A stretch of 64,000 nt of DNA from Psychrobacter sp. Choline-02u-9 (GCF_002836505.1 NZ_PJBF01000041.1:62001-126000), one strand, 5' to 3'. Shown: positions 34,881 through 44,377, counted from the first letter of the stretch. Notes: a model not told the origin generated them from the letters alone. Program-made: numbers and translations.

Positions 34881-37739
34881 TTAATTGCCATCCTCATCGA
34901 CAGCTGTTGTCTCGCTATCGTTTAGGGTGTCATCAATAGGCTTAGCATCGCTTTGCTTGTTACTTTCCTCGCTACCTTTCTTATCACTTCTCTCACCTTT
35001 TCGCTTTTCTTTTATTCTCTTATCTTCTTTCTTTTGACGTTTTTCTTTACGCTTTTTCTTCGCTTTCTTTTTGGACTTTTCATCATCGATGTCGTCCGTG
35101 CTTTCTTGGTTTTCATCCCATAGCATCAGACGACTTAATACTTTGCCAAATAAAGTATCTTTACGATAACGGCCTTTTTTATTCATGGTGTCGATGGGCA
35201 AACCAGTCATCAGCGTCAGGGCCTCACTTAGAGTATAGACGCCATAAATATGAAATTTGCCTCTATTTACTGCATCGATAATGTCGTCACGTAGCATCAG
35301 TTGTTTGACATTAGCCATTGGAATGACGACGCCTTGATCGCCTGTTAGCTCTTGCTCGCGGCAAGCGTCGAAGAAACCTGCGATTTTAGCATTGATGCCA
35401 CCAACTGCCTGTACTTCGCCTAGCTGGTTCATTGATCCAGTAATCGCGAGAGACTGATTGATAGGGACGTTTGCTAACGCGGATAGCAATGCACAGCCTT
35501 CGCTAACGGTAGCACTATCGCCATCGATTTGTGCGTAGCTTTGCTCGAATGCCAGTGAGGCACTAAAGTTAAGCGCATGATGTTGACTAAATAACGCTCG
35601 CAAATAGCTGGTCATAATCAGCATGCCTTTGGCGTGTAAACTACCACCCAAGTCTACATCACGCTCAATATCAAGAATTTCACCTGTGCCAATATTGGGC
35701 TGAATGACCGCAGTAAGCCGTGCTGGCATGCCAAACTCACTATCAGCATAACTGACCACAGTAAGCGCATTAACTTGTCCGATAGCATTGCCTTGCGTCT
35801 GGATCAGCTGTTGGCCGTTTTTCAGCTCATCCCAGTACAGATCGCGCAAATATCCTGAACGCTCATCCATATCATCGATTGCTTGAGTGACATGATCTGC
35901 CGTTACCATATCATCGCTATTTAAACGCGCGTGACGGTTTGATTCATGCAATAGTTTAATCAATAAGTCACTGTGTAGGCTCAAACGGTCTTGCTCTTCG
36001 GCTTGCAAGCTTAAATGCTCAAGTAGCGTGGCCTGCGCACTACTATCAAACGGGTAAAGGTTGGCGTAGTCAATGATATCAGCCATTTTTGCGACCAGTG
36101 CCAATTCATGCTCAGTAGTACGAGGCACATCATCATGAAAGTCAGCTCGGACTTTGAATACCGCATCAAATTCAGGCTCAAGCTCTAGCAGCTCATAATA
36201 TAAATCTGCTTCACCTAATAAGATAACTTTGATATCTAAATCAATAGGCGCTGGTGAGAGAGACAAGCTACCGGTTAGCGTCAGCATTTGCTCTAGACTA
36301 GACAGTTTGATTTTTCGTGATTGTAATGCGCGCTTTAAGCCCTGCCATGCATAAGGATGTTCAAGTACGTGGCTGGCTTCTAACAATAAATAGCCACCAT
36401 TGGCGCGGTGTAGCGCACCTGCACGAATCATACTCACGTCAGTGGTTACTGTGCCTAATTGGGTGATTTGCTCGACATGCCCCAATAAATTGAGATGGGT
36501 TGGCAAATCTTCAAAAACCACAGGTGCGCCACTGTCAGGTGTATGACTGACAATAACATTGACCGCATAACGACTGGGCGTCGTAGCCAACACTGCTGTC
36601 ACAAACTCCTCATCATCGCCATTGACGATACGCTCTACGTGAGTGACCATGTCATCAAATACAGCTTTGAGATATGCTACGACAAGTGGATGAGTCGCAA
36701 ACTGCTCATAAATAGGAGTAAATAATGGCTGTAAAGCACGTTGGGCAATACTACGATGTAGCGACTCTATCTCATCATTGGCTTCGTCTTCTAATTGCTC
36801 TAAAGCGATGGTCAATTGACTCAGACGCTTTTGCATATGGTTTTTTTGTACAAAGTTATTCAGCTCAGCTTCATACTCATTATTGCCATATGTAGAATCT
36901 TGGTTTTCCTTACGCTCATTATTTTCATCGCTCAAAATGTTAACTTTTTCGCTATCATCGAGCTTTTCTGAATTTTTTTGCTTGTTAGGTTTTTCTACCT
37001 GTTTGTTATCACCGCTGTTGCTTTCTGTAGGCAGTTGACTAGGATGAACAAATACGGCTTTATTATCAAACGAGCGAAACGTCAATGCTAGGTCATATTG
37101 CTTGCCTTCAGCATTAAGCGCGTCATAGGCATGACTTTCTTTTTGATGAGTACTGTTTTTGATGGCTTCAATTTTGCTCTGGTATTGATCGCTACGAAAG
37201 CGTTGGCTTAAACGCTTTTTTGCTTGCTGCCATAAGTTATTAACTTGCTGCTGTAATAGCGAGGCTTGACCAGCTGGTAGACGCAGCGCCAATGGTGTGC
37301 GTGGATCGGTAAAGTTATGCACATATACCCAATCATCAGGCGTCGGTGCGTCGGCGGCAATACGTGTTAACAGACGACTAATCACAGTACGTTTGCCCAA
37401 ACCGTTTTCACCAGCGGCAAACACATGGTAGCCACTGGCTTTAATATCCAGCGCTGTATGCAATGCTTTAAGCGCGCGTTGTTGACCGAAGCCCACATCT
37501 AAGTCGGGCGCAGTGCGCGTGTCTGTAGGCAATTCATCAGGGTCGCTATAGCGTTTTAATTGCTCAGCGGAAATGCGACAATTTTGCTGAACTTCTATGA
37601 AGATAGGGTTTGGGGTATCAGGTGCTGTTTGCTTAGTATTTTTTGAGTCAGTAGTAGGTACTACCATATTGTTAGCGTCTTTTGATACTTGCGATATAGG
37701 GGTGTAGGGTTGTTCTGTCATAGGCGTTTGAAAAATCAT
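34881..37739 (-). CDS. LonB-like ATP-dependent protease with charged insert and polybasic tail
   Basis: 952 aa, much longer than E. coli YcbZ (586). The N-terminal AAA_32 region has 'GFGQQRALKALHTALDIKAS' and the P-loop-like AAGENGLGKRTV (Arg where Ser/Thr is usual, with Thr next). A charged low-complexity insert lies at about 240-290. The Walker-B/sensor part contains 'HRANGGYLLLEASHVL'. The Lon peptidase domain carries the Ser-Lys dyad: Ser about 741 in DGDSATVSEGCALLSAL, and Lys about 784 in GGINAKIAGF. The last 95 residues are extremely charged (KKKAKKKRKEKRQKKEDK, then acidic). Cytoplasmic quality-control protease by family. Weak translation signals at the start; ATG 37721 is an alternative. 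Confidence 0.88.
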   Translation of the reverse strand: MIFQTPMTEQPYTPISQVSKDANNMVVPTTDSKNTKQTAPDTPNPIFIEVQQNCRISAEQLKRYSDPDELPTDTRTAPDLDVGFGQQRALKALHTALDIKASGYHVFAAGENGLGKRTVISRLLTRIAADAPTPDDWVYVHNFTDPRTPLALRLPAGQASLLQQQVNNLWQQAKKRLSQRFRSDQYQSKIEAIKNSTHQKESHAYDALNAEGKQYDLALTFRSFDNKAVFVHPSQLPTESNSGDNKQVEKPNKQKNSEKLDDSEKVNILSDENNERKENQDSTYGNNEYEAELNNFVQKNHMQKRLSQLTIALEQLEDEANDEIESLHRSIAQRALQPLFTPIYEQFATHPLVVAYLKAVFDDMVTHVERIVNGDDEEFVTAVLATTPSRYAVNVIVSHTPDSGAPVVFEDLPTHLNLLGHVEQITQLGTVTTDVSMIRAGALHRANGGYLLLEASHVLEHPYAWQGLKRALQSRKIKLSSLEQMLTLTGSLSLSPAPIDLDIKVILLGEADLYYELLELEPEFDAVFKVRADFHDDVPRTTEHELALVAKMADIIDYANLYPFDSSAQATLLEHLSLQAEEQDRLSLHSDLLIKLLHESNRHARLNSDDMVTADHVTQAIDDMDERSGYLRDLYWDELKNGQQLIQTQGNAIGQVNALTVVSYADSEFGMPARLTAVIQPNIGTGEILDIERDVDLGGSLHAKGMLIMTSYLRALFSQHHALNFSASLAFEQSYAQIDGDSATVSEGCALLSALANVPINQSLAITGSMNQLGEVQAVGGINAKIAGFFDACREQELTGDQGVVIPMANVKQLMLRDDIIDAVNRGKFHIYGVYTLSEALTLMTGLPIDTMNKKGRYRKDTLFGKVLSRLMLWDENQESTDDIDDEKSKKKAKKKRKEKRQKKEDKRIKEKRKGERSDKKGSEESNKQSDAKPIDDTLNDSETTAVDEDGN

Positions 37740-38078
37740 CTTAAAAAGTATTAAAGGAATATGAGAAGTGATTGGTTTTATCTGTTCAGGCGTATTCTGA
37801 GTTTTTTATAGTCAATCATGACATCTTACAAGATATAGTCACCTATTAGCGAAGTCATTAAGCGCAGTTTTGTATCATATTTAGGCAAATACTTGAGCGT
37901 AAACAGTAAAAAACGAATGACTTAATCAGCGAATTGGAGGCAATCAAAGCAGAATAATGCCTCATGATCAGCGTAGATAGTATAAGATGTCCCACATTGG
38001 CGCAATCTGCAACTATTCAATGGGCAGACTGCATGATAAAATAAACGGTTCACAAGTCAAAACTGGATAACTCGTTGT
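37740..38078. other. 339-base divergent intergenic region
   Basis: Lies between the LonB-like gene (minus) and rsmG (plus). No hairpin, operator or small reading frame that I would trust. Confidence 0.5.
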
Positions 38079-38795
38079 ATGTCAGCTTCCGCTAAAAACT
38101 CTTCATCGTCTGCTAGCATGGGTAATATCAATATTGATCCGACTGGTTTCGTAAAGCTTGGTTCGCAATTGCCAAAGCTGGTCAATATCCTGGCGCAAGC
38201 GATAAATGAGCTGGGTCTGTCGCTAAGTGAAACGCAGCAGCGCACGTTATTATTGTACTTAGACCAGCTTTTACTATGGAATAAAGCGTATAATCTGACC
38301 GCCATTACTGATCCAGAAGAAGCGCTGATCAAGCATGTGATAGATTGTCTGTCTATTATAACGCATTTACCCGCTGGATCGTTGCTAGATATCGGCACGG
38401 GAGCAGGGTTGCCAGCAGTTATTATTGCCATTTGTCAGCCTGAGCGCCAGTGTACGGCTCTTGATAGCAATCAGAAGAAAGTCCGCTTTATTAAGCAAAT
38501 CAGCAGCGAGCTTGGTTTGAGTAATATGCAGCCGATCGCATCGCGGATTGAAGCGCACGAAGCAAGCTACGATGTGGTGACATCACGAGCGTTTGCCAGT
38601 TTGATAGATTTTGTAGAAGTAGCGCAGCCAAGATTGGCAAATGGCGGCTTCTTATGTGCTATGAAAGGCAAGGTGCCGAGTGAGGAAGAGCTGCAAGCAC
38701 TCGATAGTGATTGGCATATCAAAACCATTAAGCTGACGGTGCCAAGTTTGCATGACAATCGTCATTTAATTGAAATGTCTGCTAAAGATAGCTAA
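38079..38795 (+). CDS. rsmG: 16S rRNA (guanine-527-N7)-methyltransferase
   Basis: Methylates G527 of 16S rRNA using S-adenosylmethionine. 238 aa, with 'YLDQLLLWNKAYNLTAITDP' and the SAM motif 'LLDIGTGAGLPAVIIAICQP' (about 101-120), then 'VVTSRAFASLIDFVEVAQPR', all matching GidB/RsmG. The N-terminus is about 25 residues longer than E. coli RsmG. It heads the conserved rsmG-parA-parB order. In many bacteria mnmG and the ATP synthase genes flank this trio near oriC; here neither does. Confidence 0.95.
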   Translation: MSASAKNSSSSASMGNINIDPTGFVKLGSQLPKLVNILAQAINELGLSLSETQQRTLLLYLDQLLLWNKAYNLTAITDPEEALIKHVIDCLSIITHLPAGSLLDIGTGAGLPAVIIAICQPERQCTALDSNQKKVRFIKQISSELGLSNMQPIASRIEAHEASYDVVTSRAFASLIDFVEVAQPRLANGGFLCAMKGKVPSEEELQALDSDWHIKTIKLTVPSLHDNRHLIEMSAKDS

Positions 38796-38828
38796 GGCAT
38801 AAACACTTCGCAGTCATGAAACAGGCAC

Positions 38829-38844
38829 TGTTTTTTGTGAAACA
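38829..38844. promoter_or_regulatory. degenerate parS-like site
   Basis: TGTTTTTTGTGAAACA matches the bacterial parS consensus TGTTTCACGTGAAACA at 13 of 16 positions. The right half GTGAAACA is perfect, but the central CAC is TTT. It lies between rsmG and parA, where parS sites often occur. Confidence 0.35.
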
Positions 38845-39033
38845 CAGTTTACGTCTGTATCTAAATGACATAGTATTTAAAAGCATTTAAAATACTCGAC
38901 CGCAAACTGAGCATTTTAGACCATGAATTGCTTATTTTTAAATACTAAGTGAGTGTCGCTGCACAAGATTGAACAAAAATAATCGTACCAACCGAGTCAA
39001 AAGTAATAGACCCTAATAAAATTGAGTGAGTGT

Positions 39034-39813
39034 ATGGAAATCATAGCAATTGCGAATCAAAAAGGCGGTGTGGGTAAAACCACAACGGCAGTAAATTTGA
39101 CCGCCAGCTTGGCCGCTAAACGCAAGCATGTACTGCTGATTGACTTAGACCCACAAGGTAATGCGACCAGTGGTACAGGTGTTGACAAAAACGAGTTGGA
39201 TCTTACCATAGCGGACGTTTTGCTAGATGGTGTCGCGTTGTCTGAAGCAATTGTTACTAGTCCTGCAGGGTTCGATGTCATCGGTGCCAATCGCGATTTG
39301 GCTGGCATGGACATTACGTTGATGAGTAAGACAGATAGTCATGAGCTGTTCAAAACTGCGATGGCCGAATTGGTTAACGATCAGGTATCTACACAAAAGC
39401 AGCCATACGATTATGTGATTATCGATTGTGCGCCTAGTTTGAATCTACTGACGATTAATGCGCTGGTGGCTACAGATAGTGTGATTATCCCTATGCAGTG
39501 TGAGTACTATGCACTAGAAGGGTTGGCTGACTTATCACAAACCATTGAACGTTTAACAGAGTTGAACCCTAAGCTATATATTCGCGGTGTGGTTAGAACG
39601 CTATTTGATGCGCGTAACACGCTTGCCCGTGATGTCTCTACTGAGCTAGAAGCGCATTTTGGCGATATTATGTACAAAACCCATATTCCAAGAAATATTC
39701 GCTTGGCAGAAGCCCCTGCGCACGGCTTACCAGTTATTGCGTATGAGAGATGGTCAAAAGGTGCACGCGCGTATCAAAAGCTTGCCGCTGAAGTGATGAA
39801 ACAAAGTAGCTAG
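39034..39813 (+). CDS. parA: chromosome partitioning ATPase ParA (Soj)
   Basis: 259-aa Walker-type ATPase that drives segregation of ParB-parS complexes. The deviant Walker A NQKGGVGKTTT (residues 8-18) starts almost at the N-terminus, so it is the small chromosomal type without an HTH. Other motifs: LLIDLDPQGNATSG, DYVIIDCAPSLNLLT and IPMQCEYYALEGLADL. A longer frame would use TTG 39022; ATG 39034 gives the normal ParA start (MEIIAIANQKGG). A hairpin and 157 bases separate it from parB. Confidence 0.96.
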   Translation: MEIIAIANQKGGVGKTTTAVNLTASLAAKRKHVLLIDLDPQGNATSGTGVDKNELDLTIADVLLDGVALSEAIVTSPAGFDVIGANRDLAGMDITLMSKTDSHELFKTAMAELVNDQVSTQKQPYDYVIIDCAPSLNLLTINALVATDSVIIPMQCEYYALEGLADLSQTIERLTELNPKLYIRGVVRTLFDARNTLARDVSTELEAHFGDIMYKTHIPRNIRLAEAPAHGLPVIAYERWSKGARAYQKLAAEVMKQSS

Positions 39814-39853
39814 TTTTTATCTAAAGTTCTTACAAAGAATTTTTAGATAAAAA
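39814..39853 (+). repeat. strong hairpin between parA and parB
   Basis: TTTTTATCTAAA pairs with TTTAGATAAAAA, with further inner TTCTT/AAGAA pairing. No T-run follows, so partial attenuation or mRNA processing is more likely than full termination. Confidence 0.6.
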
Positions 39854-39970
39854 GCGTCATTGATCAAGACAGTAAATGAATAGCATAAGTATAGAACACT
39901 TAACATTGTATTTAGTAAGCCGCATCAGTAATCAATTGGCTTTTATTTTAGCGTTAGAGGATAGGTAATC

Positions 39971-41140
39971 ATGGCGAAGAAAAGAGGGTTGGCTGCTAAT
40001 CGGGGCTTAGATGCCTTATTAGGGTCAATCAAAAAAGAAAAGCAAATTACCGCCTCTGCCTTGCAAGACGACATGGTGGCGCGTGAAAATGCTGCGCCAG
40101 ATATTAATGTGCCTGTAGAGACTAATGCGCCTGTAAATACTGTGTCTACGGATATAGCGCCTGATATCACTCCGACGAAAGCCAGTAAAAAATCATCTGC
40201 GAAGACTACTGATAACGATGCTGCTAGTGAGAATGGCACTCGCGCGCCACGTTCACCTCGTGCTGCCAGCAAGGCGTCGCTCAACAAATCGCGTGGCAAT
40301 AGTACAGATACGAGCGCAACCGAAGACCAGATTAGCCTTGTGCAGATTGATGTCACACGCTTGCAAGCAGGTAAGTACCAGCCTCGTCGTGATATGAGTG
40401 AGACAGCACTTGCAGAGTTGGCGTCTTCTATTGAGCAGCATGGCGTGATGCAGCCTATCGTTATCCGCCCACTATTGGCAAATGAAGATAAAAGTGAAGC
40501 ATTTGTCACTCACGAAATTATCGCTGGTGAACGCCGCTGGCGCGCAGCAAAAATGGCAGGAAAGGCGGTTATCCCTGCGATTGAGCGCGCTTTATCTGAT
40601 GAGTTGGCAATTGCACTAGCACTGATTGAAAACATACAGCGCGAAGACTTATCAGTAATTGAGCAGGCAGCAGCATTGCAGCGCTTTCATACGGAGTTTG
40701 GTATGAGTCATGCCATGATCGCTGAAGTCGTTGGCAAGGCGCGTACGACAGTATCGAATTTACTTCGCTTAAATCAGCTACATGATGCAGTAAAAGATCA
40801 TTTGGCCAACAGTGCGCTAGATATGGGTCATGCTCGTACACTTTTAGCATTGTCCTCTGAACAACAACCTATCATCGCGCAAAAGATTATTGATGGCGGT
40901 ATGACCGTGCGAGAGGCTGAAAAATTGGTCAAATCAATCTTGCAGCCAGCGCCCAAGATCAACCGTGCTGAACAAGCGCAATCTCGTGATGTAGAGCGTT
41001 TGACCCAAAGATTGACAGACATGCTTGGTGCTGAAGTCAAACTAAAACATAAAAAAGGTGGTCAAGGTAGTGTTGAGATATTTTTCCACAATCAAGCTCA
41101 ATTAGCTGCGTTGATTAAACATATAGAAGCTCAAGCTTAA
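39971..41140 (+). CDS. parB: chromosome partitioning protein ParB (Spo0J)
   Basis: 389-aa parS-binding CTPase. The N-terminus MAKKRGLAANRGLDALLG is the ParA-interacting peptide. An unusually long disordered Ala/Thr/Ser/Lys segment (about 25-115) follows. Then come 'LQAGKYQPRRDM', the CTP-binding region with GERRWRAAK (about 187-195), the parS-reading HTH ('EFGMSHAMIAEVVGKARTTV') and a C-terminal dimer domain. About 290 aa is usual; the extra length is the linker. GAGGATAGG precedes the ATG. Forms a pair with parA. Confidence 0.96.
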   Translation: MAKKRGLAANRGLDALLGSIKKEKQITASALQDDMVARENAAPDINVPVETNAPVNTVSTDIAPDITPTKASKKSSAKTTDNDAASENGTRAPRSPRAASKASLNKSRGNSTDTSATEDQISLVQIDVTRLQAGKYQPRRDMSETALAELASSIEQHGVMQPIVIRPLLANEDKSEAFVTHEIIAGERRWRAAKMAGKAVIPAIERALSDELAIALALIENIQREDLSVIEQAAALQRFHTEFGMSHAMIAEVVGKARTTVSNLLRLNQLHDAVKDHLANSALDMGHARTLLALSSEQQPIIAQKIIDGGMTVREAEKLVKSILQPAPKINRAEQAQSRDVERLTQRLTDMLGAEVKLKHKKGGQGSVEIFFHNQAQLAALIKHIEAQA

Positions 41141-41194
41141 TAATGTTTGCGAGTTAGCCGTATCTATTCAAATGCTAAGTCGCCTCTGAACAAC

Positions 41195-41210
41195 TATTTT
41201 TGCAAAAATA
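41195..41210. promoter_or_regulatory. perfect 16-bp palindrome upstream of exbB
   Basis: TATTTTTGCAAAAATA lies 15 bases before the exbB ATG. It could be an operator or a chance AT-rich palindrome; it is not a Fur box by sequence. Confidence 0.35.
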
Positions 41211-41225
41211 CGGAAGAGAGTAGAT

Positions 41226-41951
41226 ATGTGGGAGTTGGTAAAAGCAGGTGGCTGGCTAATGACACCTATCGTGGTCTGTTCTATATTGGCTTTGGTTATC
41301 ATCATTGAACGTAGCCATACGTTACAGTTTAACAAAGTCGCTCCTAGCAGGTTGCGCGAACAGCTGATAACTCGTTTACGTGAAAATGGTGATATTGGCC
41401 GCACACAATTGATGAATGTAAAAGAAAAGACGGCGCTTGGCGATATCTTGGCAACGGGTTTGCTATATCGCCAGTATGGGCTAGAGTCGATGACGATGCA
41501 CATGCAAAATCGTGCCAGTGTCCAGGTTCATCAGTTAGAAAAAAACATCAATATGTTAGGAACTATCGGTGCGATAGCGCCGTTGCTTGGTCTATTAGGT
41601 ACGGTACTAGGGATCATCTCTTCGTTCTTGGCGATTACCGATGGTGCCATGCAAGACCCGACGATGCTAGCTGCTGGCGTATCACAGGCACTAATCACTA
41701 CCGCTGCTGGTATGATTGTTGCTATCCCTGCGTTGGTTGCTTATCGTTATTTTCAGCGCCGTATCATTGATATTAATGCTCAGTTTGAGACTCAAGCAGG
41801 GCTCATGATTCAAGAGCTGTATGATTATCACTTGCTTGCTAGTACGCAGGCATCTACATCTTCGGGCCGTATGGCAATAGAAGATAGTATTGTGCAAGAA
41901 CGTTCATTCGGTGGGTTGGATTCGGATAAGACTAGCATAGCGGCAGTGTAG
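41226..41951 (+). CDS. exbB: ExbB/TolQ-family proton channel protein
   Basis: 241-aa inner-membrane protein that, with ExbD, converts proton-motive force into work on an outer-membrane or periplasmic partner. Three membrane segments: about 10-28; about 110-140 with 'LGTIGAIAPLLGLLGTVLGI'; and about 155-180 with 'SQALITTAAGMIVAIPALVA', where the conserved Thr and Pro lie. No TonB gene is adjacent. In Pseudomonas an exbBD pair also sits beside lpxK and kdsB, so this may be an envelope-biogenesis copy and not the siderophore system. Confidence 0.92.
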   Translation: MWELVKAGGWLMTPIVVCSILALVIIIERSHTLQFNKVAPSRLREQLITRLRENGDIGRTQLMNVKEKTALGDILATGLLYRQYGLESMTMHMQNRASVQVHQLEKNINMLGTIGAIAPLLGLLGTVLGIISSFLAITDGAMQDPTMLAAGVSQALITTAAGMIVAIPALVAYRYFQRRIIDINAQFETQAGLMIQELYDYHLLASTQASTSSGRMAIEDSIVQERSFGGLDSDKTSIAAV

Positions 41952-42016
41952 TCAATGCGGTTTTAAAGAATAGAAATCTTAAGCCTATAAATGGTAGCTG
42001 AATTAAAGAGATTGAT

Positions 42017-42448
42017 ATGCGTTTTAGAAAACCAACGGTTGAACCACTTGAAATTAATCTAACACCGATGATTGATTGTTTACTGTTTTTGATTGTGTTT
42101 TTATTACTTGCTACCTCATTCAATCACTTTAGTCGTTTAAATATTATTCTTCCGGAAGCGGAAGGTGTTGCACTGACAGAACAAAACAACAGTATCGAAG
42201 TAGCTGTGCAAGAGGATGGTAGCTATTTGGTCAACGGTATTACACTTGCTAGTAGCAATGAGGCTGAACTGACCAGTATGTTGCAGCAAGAGGCGGGCAG
42301 CAATCGCGATATGCTATTTGTCATTGCAGCGGATGCCAATGCGACCCATCAGTCTGTGGTACGAGTGATGGATATCGCTGGAAAGCTCGGATTTTTGAAT
42401 TTAAACATCAGTACAGTGGTGCCACTTGGCCAAACGCTGCCGCAATAA
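42017..42448 (+). CDS. exbD: ExbD/TolR-family protein
   Basis: 143 aa. One membrane helix with the essential Asp (residue 20 in NLTPMIDCLLFLIVFLL), followed by a periplasmic domain ('EVAVQEDGSYLVNGITL', 'VIAADANATHQSVVRVMDIA'). Works with the ExbB-like protein 66 bases upstream. AAGAGATTGAT precedes the ATG. Confidence 0.93.
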   Translation: MRFRKPTVEPLEINLTPMIDCLLFLIVFLLLATSFNHFSRLNIILPEAEGVALTEQNNSIEVAVQEDGSYLVNGITLASSNEAELTSMLQQEAGSNRDMLFVIAADANATHQSVVRVMDIAGKLGFLNLNISTVVPLGQTLPQ

Positions 42449-42523
42449 CATATATAGTCTTATCATCATAAAACTGTGTGATACACAGCCCATTCATACC
42501 ACGATACCCAAATTGAGGCTTTT

Positions 42524-44311
42524 ATGAGCCAAGCTTATTTACCTGACTCTAAAAAATCTTCTGCTAAAAATGCATCGGCAGTATTGCCCGTTACTCCTAA
42601 GAGTAAGACATTATTACGCTTATTAAGGTATTTGAAGCCTTACTGGTGGGCATTGCTATTGACAGCTTTAGGTTTTGCGATTAATGCAGGGACAGAGATT
42701 TGGACTGCCAAGCTTCTGCAATATATTACTGATGCTATCAATCAGAATGATCGAAGCAAACAAACGTTATTTCCACTATTGATTGTATTGCTATTTTTTG
42801 TGCGCGGGGTGGGTAGCTTTTTGGGTAACTATTACTCTGCATTGGTCTCACGCAACTTAGTCTATGAGCTACGTGTAGAAGTTTTCAATAAATTACTGCG
42901 CTTGCCTAGCTCGTTTTATTTGGCCAATCCAGCCGGTACGATTTCATCGAAATTGATATTTGATGTTGAACAGGTCACGGCCGCCAGTACAGACTCAATG
43001 AAGACTTTGCTGCGTGATGGTTTGACCGTTGTCGCATTGATCGGTTTTTTGTTCTATAGCAATTGGCGTCTAACGCTTATTTTGTTTATTGTCTTGCCAC
43101 CAATACTATGGCTGGTACGCATTGCATCAAAGCGCTATCTTAAGCTCTCAAAAGGTATCCAAGAGACGATGGGTAATGTCAGTCACATTACTAATGAAGT
43201 CATCGGCGGCTATCAAGTGGTCAAAAATTACGGTGGTCAATCATACGAATCAGCACGTTTTGATAAGACATCGAAGAAAAATCTACGCCAAGGTATGAAG
43301 GTGGTTGTTACCAATAGTATTAATACGCCAGCCGTACAGCTGTTGATGGCGGTTGCGATGGCCGTTGTCGTCTGGCTTGCGTTGCGACCTGCAGTAATAG
43401 ATGATATTTCAGCAGGTGAGTTCATCTCCTACATTGCAGCAGCAGGTTTATTAAGTAAGCCTGTACGTTCGCTGACTGATATTAATCAGAAGCTGCAAAA
43501 AGGTCTGGCTGCTGGTGAGTCGATTTTTGCACTACTTGATGAGCCAGAAGAAGAAGACACAGGCACAATCAGTAAAGCGCTATCAGGGCAAATGTCGTTA
43601 GACAATATCAGCTTGGTATATCCAGATTCGACGGTGGCTCTACGTGACTTTACCTTGAATATAAAAGCAGGCGAGACAGTTGCATTAGTAGGGCGAAGTG
43701 GCGCGGGCAAGTCGTCATTAGTCAATTTATTAACACGTACTCTAGAGACCTCTTCAGGGCAAATCACATTAGACGGTATGCCTATTGAAGACATTAAGTT
43801 AGAGAGTTTGCGTGCCCAGATTGCAATGGTGAACCAACAGGTAGTATTGTTTAATACTACTGTATTCAATAATATTGCTTATGGTGGCCTAGCTGATAAG
43901 ACTCAAGCTGAGGTTGAGCGAGCAGCAAAAGATGCCTTCGCTCATGACTTTATTATGAAAATGCCAAACGGTTATCAGAGTGAAATTGGTGCCGAAGGGT
44001 TGCAACTATCTGGTGGTCAGCGTCAGCGCTTGTCTATCGCGCGTGCACTATTAAAAGATGCACCGATTCTAATTTTAGATGAAGCTACTAGCGCGCTTGA
44101 TAATGAGTCTGAGTATTATATCCAGCAAGCGCTCGATAATGTGATGAAAGACCGTACCACATTGGTCATTGCCCATCGATTGACAACTATCGAATCAGCG
44201 GATCGTATTGCTGTGATGGATGGCGGTCAGATTGTTGAGTTAGGAACGCATAATGAGCTAATGCAGCAGCAAGGCCACTATGCGCAAATGTATGCTCGAG
44301 ATTTCGAGTAG
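42524..44311 (+). CDS. msbA: lipid A export ATP-binding/permease protein
   Basis: 595-aa ABC half-transporter that flips lipid A-core across the inner membrane. Six membrane segments (about 35-320) are followed by the ATPase. Walker A is GRSGAGKSS (about 390), the signature LSGGQRQR (about 495), Walker B ILILDEATSALD (about 515) and the H-loop AHRLTT (about 550). It directly precedes lpxK, as in many gammaproteobacteria, which supports the MsbA call over a generic exporter. GAGG lies before the ATG. Confidence 0.95.
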   Translation: MSQAYLPDSKKSSAKNASAVLPVTPKSKTLLRLLRYLKPYWWALLLTALGFAINAGTEIWTAKLLQYITDAINQNDRSKQTLFPLLIVLLFFVRGVGSFLGNYYSALVSRNLVYELRVEVFNKLLRLPSSFYLANPAGTISSKLIFDVEQVTAASTDSMKTLLRDGLTVVALIGFLFYSNWRLTLILFIVLPPILWLVRIASKRYLKLSKGIQETMGNVSHITNEVIGGYQVVKNYGGQSYESARFDKTSKKNLRQGMKVVVTNSINTPAVQLLMAVAMAVVVWLALRPAVIDDISAGEFISYIAAAGLLSKPVRSLTDINQKLQKGLAAGESIFALLDEPEEEDTGTISKALSGQMSLDNISLVYPDSTVALRDFTLNIKAGETVALVGRSGAGKSSLVNLLTRTLETSSGQITLDGMPIEDIKLESLRAQIAMVNQQVVLFNTTVFNNIAYGGLADKTQAEVERAAKDAFAHDFIMKMPNGYQSEIGAEGLQLSGGQRQRLSIARALLKDAPILILDEATSALDNESEYYIQQALDNVMKDRTTLVIAHRLTTIESADRIAVMDGGQIVELGTHNELMQQQGHYAQMYARDFE

Positions 44312-44377
44312 CCAGTTCACAAGTTTTTAGCCAATTTTCATGCAGCCATGAACCAACAAGATAAGCGACATTGATGA

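Noticed and set aside
39943-40509. 188-codon open frame on the minus strand over parB
   Set aside because: Lies opposite the low-complexity ParB linker, which produces open antisense frames by composition.
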